A stretch of 64,000 nucleotides of DNA, taken from Marinobacterium mangrovicola (GTDB lineage Bacteria; Pseudomonadota; Gammaproteobacteria; Pseudomonadales; Balneatricaceae). Location: positions 1,176,658-1,240,657 of the forward strand of contig NZ_SMFU01000007.1 in the NCBI RefSeq assembly GCF_004339595.1, written 5' to 3'. Shown in pieces: positions 60,738-64,000 of this stretch. Every line of letters begins with the position of its first letter. Position 1 is the first letter of the stretch. The notes below the pieces were generated by a model that saw only the letters and a list, made by a program, of their open reading frames with translations, was not told where the DNA came from and made no database searches. A program made the position numbers and the translations under genes.

Positions 60738-61013
60738 TGTCTGAAGCTCCAAAATTAAGGTTTTGAAAGCTCTATGCGAAAACCGATCCAGTTACGCCAA
60801 ACACACACCAGACAAAAAACCTAAATACGTATTATGTACTTATAATACCCAGTCAATTTATTTTCGACCGCAAATATGCTCACAAACGTGCGCGGGGCAC
60901 TGACCGGCACAAAAAGAGCACACGAATAGCCATGAAATTATCTGTTATTCGACTTTAATAAAACATTTCAATCATTTGATATATATAGCTTTATAAAATA
61001 TTTAATTACTACA
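60738..61013. other. AT-rich divergent promoter region
   Basis: Long AT-rich gap between the NifX-like gene (minus) and the porin gene (plus), with several TATAAT-like runs (for example TTGATATATATAGC near 60975). It leads into the RutR-type boxes at 61014-61071 upstream of the porin gene. No -24/-12 element was found. No gene is visible. Confidence 0.5.
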
Positions 61014-61027
61014 TGACCACTTGGTCA
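61014..61027. promoter_or_regulatory. RutR-type operator box 1
   Basis: TGACCACTTGGTCA matches the known RutR consensus TGACCA-NN-TGGTCA exactly. It lies 88 bases upstream of the porin start. Confidence 0.85.
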
Positions 61028-61057
61028 GTTTTTTGCCTTGGGTATGCGCAGCCAATC

Positions 61058-61071
61058 TGACTAAACGGTCA
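61058..61071. promoter_or_regulatory. RutR-type operator box 2
   Basis: TGACTAAACGGTCA matches the RutR consensus with one change per half. It lies 44 bases upstream of the porin start, 30 bases beyond box 1. Confidence 0.6.
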
Positions 61072-61114
61072 GTTTATTTCTATCCGTAAATAACCAATGC
61101 AGGAACTCGACTAG

Positions 61115-61831
61115 ATGAAACCCATACACGCTGCCGCTGCCCTTGCCATCGGACTTGCCTCAGCCTCTAACGCTTCTGCCGAGCTGATCTGGCAGGACTT
61201 CAGCCTGACCTACCTGAACGGTAGCGATTATGAAGTTGGTGATGAAGATCGTCAGGTTGTTACCGTCGAACACGCCAGTGGTCACTCCTGGGGCGACACC
61301 TTCTTCTTCATGGACCGTCTGAAATGGGACGATGGCACCACCGAAAACTACATGGAGTTCTCTCCACGCCTGAGCCTCGGCGGCGTGAGCGGATCTGATC
61401 TCTCCTTTGGCCCGATCAAGGATGTACTGATCGCCACCACCTGGGAATCCGGCGAAAACTTCGACAATCTGCTCTACGGTGTCGGCTTCTCCTTCGATGT
61501 ACCCGGCTTCAACTACTTCAACGCCAACATCTACAAGGTCGACAACGACCTCAACGATAACGACGAGCAGCTGACCCTGACCTGGGGCTTGCCGTTCTCT
61601 TTGGGCAATGCGGACTTCCTCTACGATGGCTTCCTTGACTGGTCATCCGCATCCGACACCAACGCTTCCGAAATGAACTGGACCTCCCAGCTAAAGTGGA
61701 ACATTGGCAAGTATTTTGGAATGAAGTCTAAGCTGTATATAGGCACAGAATACGCCTACTGGAACAACAAGTTCGGCATCAAAGGCGCGGACGAGCGCAA
61801 CCCTGCGTTCCTGCTCAAGTGGCACTACTGA
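61115..61831 (+). CDS. Outer-membrane nucleoside channel, Tsx/OmpK-like
   Basis: 238-residue outer-membrane barrel of the Tsx/OmpK type, which in relatives passes nucleosides. The signal peptide runs to about residue 22 (ASASNASA). Barrel strands alternate with aromatic-rich turns (TWESGENFDNLLYGVGFSF, LYIGTEYAYWNNKFG) and the C-terminus ends KWHY in an aromatic pattern. It is followed 60 bases later by an NCS2 nucleobase permease, so the pair fits outer and inner membrane nucleobase uptake under RutR-type control. Confidence 0.87.
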   Translation: MKPIHAAAALAIGLASASNASAELIWQDFSLTYLNGSDYEVGDEDRQVVTVEHASGHSWGDTFFFMDRLKWDDGTTENYMEFSPRLSLGGVSGSDLSFGPIKDVLIATTWESGENFDNLLYGVGFSFDVPGFNYFNANIYKVDNDLNDNDEQLTLTWGLPFSLGNADFLYDGFLDWSSASDTNASEMNWTSQLKWNIGKYFGMKSKLYIGTEYAYWNNKFGIKGADERNPAFLLKWHY

Positions 61832-61851
61832 TAACGGCTCTATTAAGCGAA

Positions 61852-61877
61852 TTCAGGGTGCCCGCTGGCACCCTGAA
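61852..61877 (+). other. Hairpin between the porin and permease genes
   Basis: A perfect 11-bp stem (TTCAGGGTGCC / GGCACCCTGAA) with loop CGCT sits just before the AGGAGG ribosome site of the permease gene. It may act as an attenuator or protect the porin transcript, allowing different expression of the two genes. Confidence 0.6.
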
Positions 61878-61891
61878 CAGGAGGTTTACTC

Positions 61892-63274
61892 ATGGCTCAA
61901 CCGCAGGATAGCGAACTGCTATACCCGCTCGACGCCAAACCAGGTCCGCTGGAGTCTGTGTTCGCAGCCCTACAGCATGTGTTGGCCAGTTTCGTCGGTA
62001 TCATTACCCCCACTCTGATTATCGGCGGCGTGCTCGGCCTCGGCTCCGAAATCCCCTATCTGATCAGCATGGCCCTCGTGGTTTCCGGGGTAGGTACTTT
62101 TATCCAGGCACGTCGCCCTTTCGGCCTTGGTGCAGGGATGATCTGCGTTCAAGGCACAAGCTTTGCTTTTCTCAGCTCTGTATTGGCAGCCGGTTTTATC
62201 GCCAAAGCCAAAGGCGGCGGCCCGGAAGAGATCCTGGCAATGATCTATGGCGTCTGTTTTTTCGGCGCATTTATCGAGATCGTGCTCAGCCAGTTCATCC
62301 ATAAACTGCAGCGCGTCGTCACGCCGCTGGTTACCGGCATCGTGATCACCATTATCGGTATAAGCCTGATCAAGGTGGGCATGACCGATCTGGCCGGCGG
62401 CTTTAATGCCCCCGATTTCGGCAGCGCCCAAAACCTGGCACTGGGCGGCGGTGTATTGGCGCTGATCATTATTCTGAACCAGTCCAGTAACTCCTGGATT
62501 CGCCTGTCATCGATCATCATCGGTCTGTTGGTGGGTTATATCGCTGCCATCTTCATGGGCAAGGTCAGCTTCGACAATATCAGCGCCCCGCTATTCAGTA
62601 TTCCCATGCCTTTCAAATACGGGTTTGACTTCGACTTCGGTGCTTTCATCCCGATCGCACTGATCTACCTCATCACCGCCATTGAATCCACCGGCGATTT
62701 GACCGCCAATTCCATGGTGTCGAAACAGCCCCTGAAGGGTCCGGTTTACATCTCGCGTATCCGCGGTGGCGTCCTGGCCGACGGCTTTAACTCTGCACTG
62801 GCGGCGGTGTTCAACACCTTCCCCAACACCACGTTCAGCCAGAACAACGGCGTGATTCAGCTCACCGGCGTAGCCAGCCGCTATATCGGTTATTACATCG
62901 CCGTGATTCTGGTGATTCTTGGCCTGTTTCCGATCATCGGCGCCGTACTGCAGCAGATCCCGAAGCCGGTGGTTGGGGGCGCCACACTGGTGATGTTTGG
63001 CACCGTTGCCGCGGCGGGTGTGAAGATTCTCTCCACCGAGGAGCTGGATCGCCGCAAAATGCTGATCATGGCCGCCGCCTTTGGTATCGGCCTGGGGGTC
63101 ACTCTGGTCCCCAATCTGCTGGAACAGATGCCTAAGCTGGTACAGAACGTATTCGGCTCAGCTATCACCAGTGGCGGCCTGGTCGCCATACTCCTTACCT
63201 GGCTGATTCCGGATAAAACAACTTCCGAAGGCAACAAAGAAGCGGCACCTGAGGGTGATGCGAAAGAAGCGTAA
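61892..63274 (+). CDS. Nucleobase:cation symporter, NCS2/UraA-XanQ family
   Basis: 460-residue inner-membrane permease of the NCS2 family with about 14 hydrophobic segments. Motifs include the N-terminal QHVLASFVGIITPTLII and the NAT-signature region TAIESTGDLTANSMVS, plus NTFPNTTFSQNNGVIQLTGV. The family carries uracil, xanthine or uric acid with protons. AGGAGG precedes the ATG. It belongs with the porin and RutR-like genes; the RutR boxes favour pyrimidine or purine catabolism. Confidence 0.92.
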   Translation: MAQPQDSELLYPLDAKPGPLESVFAALQHVLASFVGIITPTLIIGGVLGLGSEIPYLISMALVVSGVGTFIQARRPFGLGAGMICVQGTSFAFLSSVLAAGFIAKAKGGGPEEILAMIYGVCFFGAFIEIVLSQFIHKLQRVVTPLVTGIVITIIGISLIKVGMTDLAGGFNAPDFGSAQNLALGGGVLALIIILNQSSNSWIRLSSIIIGLLVGYIAAIFMGKVSFDNISAPLFSIPMPFKYGFDFDFGAFIPIALIYLITAIESTGDLTANSMVSKQPLKGPVYISRIRGGVLADGFNSALAAVFNTFPNTTFSQNNGVIQLTGVASRYIGYYIAVILVILGLFPIIGAVLQQIPKPVVGGATLVMFGTVAAAGVKILSTEELDRRKMLIMAAAFGIGLGVTLVPNLLEQMPKLVQNVFGSAITSGGLVAILLTWLIPDKTTSEGNKEAAPEGDAKEA

Positions 63275-63279
63275 TAATA

Positions 63280-63306
63280 ATGGCCGCCCTCGAGGCGGCC
63301 ATTTTG
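63280..63306 (+). terminator. Intrinsic terminator after the NCS2 permease
   Basis: ATGGCCGCC / GGCGGCCAT forms a perfect 9-bp stem with a 5-base loop and is followed by TTT and GCG; it lies 6 bases after the permease stop. Confidence 0.75.
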
Positions 63307-63394
63307 CGTATAATGCGCCGAGAGTGGTTAGGAGCGCGCAGAGACGCGCCCTGCCAAATGGAATGCAAGATGGGTACGTTGGAGTGGTCAGTCC

Positions 63395-64000
63395 ATGCTG
63401 TTTAAATTAGATCCCGATACCAAAGCCAGGCCTGTGGGCGGCCGGATCCGCCAGAAAAACGAATCGATCATCCTGCGGGCTGCAGAGATCGAATTCGCCA
63501 ACTCGGGGTTCAAGGGCGCGAGCATGAACGATATTGCGCAGCGGGCAGACCTGCCCAAGGCCAATATCCACTACTACTTCAAGAACAAGCTGGGCCTCTA
63601 TATCGCTGTACTGAGCGATATTATCGAGCTCTGGGACAGCACGCTTAACGCGATCACCCCCGAGGACAATCCACGGGATGTGCTGATTACCTATGTTCAG
63701 CGCAAGATCGAATTCTCTGCACAGAATCCCCTGGCATCACGCATCTTCGCCAAGGAACTGATCAGCGGCGCTCCCAATATGAAGGAGTATTTCCGCGACG
63801 ATTACGCACTCTGGTTCAAGGGCCGTGCCGATATTTTTCGCGCCTGGGCTGCACAGGGCAAAATCGATCCCGAAGTCAGCCCTGAGCATCTGATCTTCCT
63901 GCTTTGGTCCGCCACCCAGCATTACGCCGACTTTTCTACCCAGATCGAAGCGGCGCTCGGTAAGGATCAGCTGGAGGAAGCGGACTACCAGGATGCGGCC
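63395..64000 (+). CDS. TetR-family regulator, RutR-like, C-terminus off window
   Basis: Visible 202 residues of a TetR-family regulator resembling RutR, the uracil/thymine-sensing repressor of pyrimidine catabolism. The HTH is SMNDIAQRADLPKANIHYYF and the effector domain contains RIFAKELISGAPNM and LIFLLWSATQHYADF, close to RutR. The last residues lie beyond the right edge. GGAG precedes the ATG. It likely binds the two boxes upstream of the porin gene. Confidence 0.9.
   Translation, partial: MLFKLDPDTKARPVGGRIRQKNESIILRAAEIEFANSGFKGASMNDIAQRADLPKANIHYYFKNKLGLYIAVLSDIIELWDSTLNAITPEDNPRDVLITYVQRKIEFSAQNPLASRIFAKELISGAPNMKEYFRDDYALWFKGRADIFRAWAAQGKIDPEVSPEHLIFLLWSATQHYADFSTQIEAALGKDQLEEADYQDAA

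Noticed and set aside
60738-60900. Possible sigma-54 promoter of the NifX-like operon
   Set aside because: The best match (TTGGCGTAACTGGATCGG on the minus strand) lacks the -12 GC element.

Overview
The window looks like the chromosome of a marine gammaproteobacterium, probably Oceanospirillales (Oceanospirillaceae-like). The evidence is a class II (long, enterobacterial-type) ilvC beside a divergent ilvY, a nickel superoxide dismutase, Fur-type boxes, many LysR regulators, and dense gene packing with ATGA/TGATG overlaps. This placement is inferred from gene content only. No rRNA, tRNA, CRISPR array, intact insertion sequence or prophage was seen.

Layout. 1-2018: ilvC (cut by the left edge) and ilvY. 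2041-9380: a nickel block with a Fur-box operon (TPR-like gene, sodN, sodX) and nikR divergent from nikABCDE across a perfect NikR operator, so nickel import sits beside a nickel enzyme. 9510-10640: a MetE-like methyltransferase. 10730-18399: a siderophore block with an esterase, a FecBCDE-like ABC importer, a GntR regulator and a TonB receptor; an identical 12-bp palindrome lies in front of both the importer and the receptor. 18564-26597: a nuclease-helicase, an HNH protein, LysR/MFS efflux, an SDR, a TRIC-type channel and a decayed gene fragment. 26625-36723: stress and redox enzymes (XenA-like OYE, MDR reductase, VOC protein, isochorismatase-like and DJ-1 proteins, O-methyltransferase, dienelactone hydrolase) with LysR and AraC regulators. 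37285-41424: an operon of a glutamine-synthetase-like ligase, a PhyH dioxygenase and a class I amidotransferase, with an AraC regulator. 41825-48481: a FecR-domain protein, an IorAB-type molybdenum hydroxylase, a FrnE-like DsbA protein, an MBL protein and a LysR regulator.

48512-56915 holds what I consider the most interesting system: a GAK-type cassette (ATP-grasp, amphi-Trp, HprK-related kinase) with a CofD-like protein, two histidine phosphatases (one fused to NUDIX), a metallophosphoesterase and a PhoU-APH fusion kinase. The component families are named in protein-family collections, but I know of no established biochemical function for the system. Its gene set points to adding and removing phosphate on an unknown substrate.

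56946-60737: an unrecognised conserved-looking gene, rmuC, and a small operon of a DUF6156-like protein, a GST and a NifX-like protein. 61014-64000: a nucleobase uptake block with two RutR-type boxes, a Tsx/OmpK-like porin, an NCS2 permease and a RutR-like regulator cut by the right edge.
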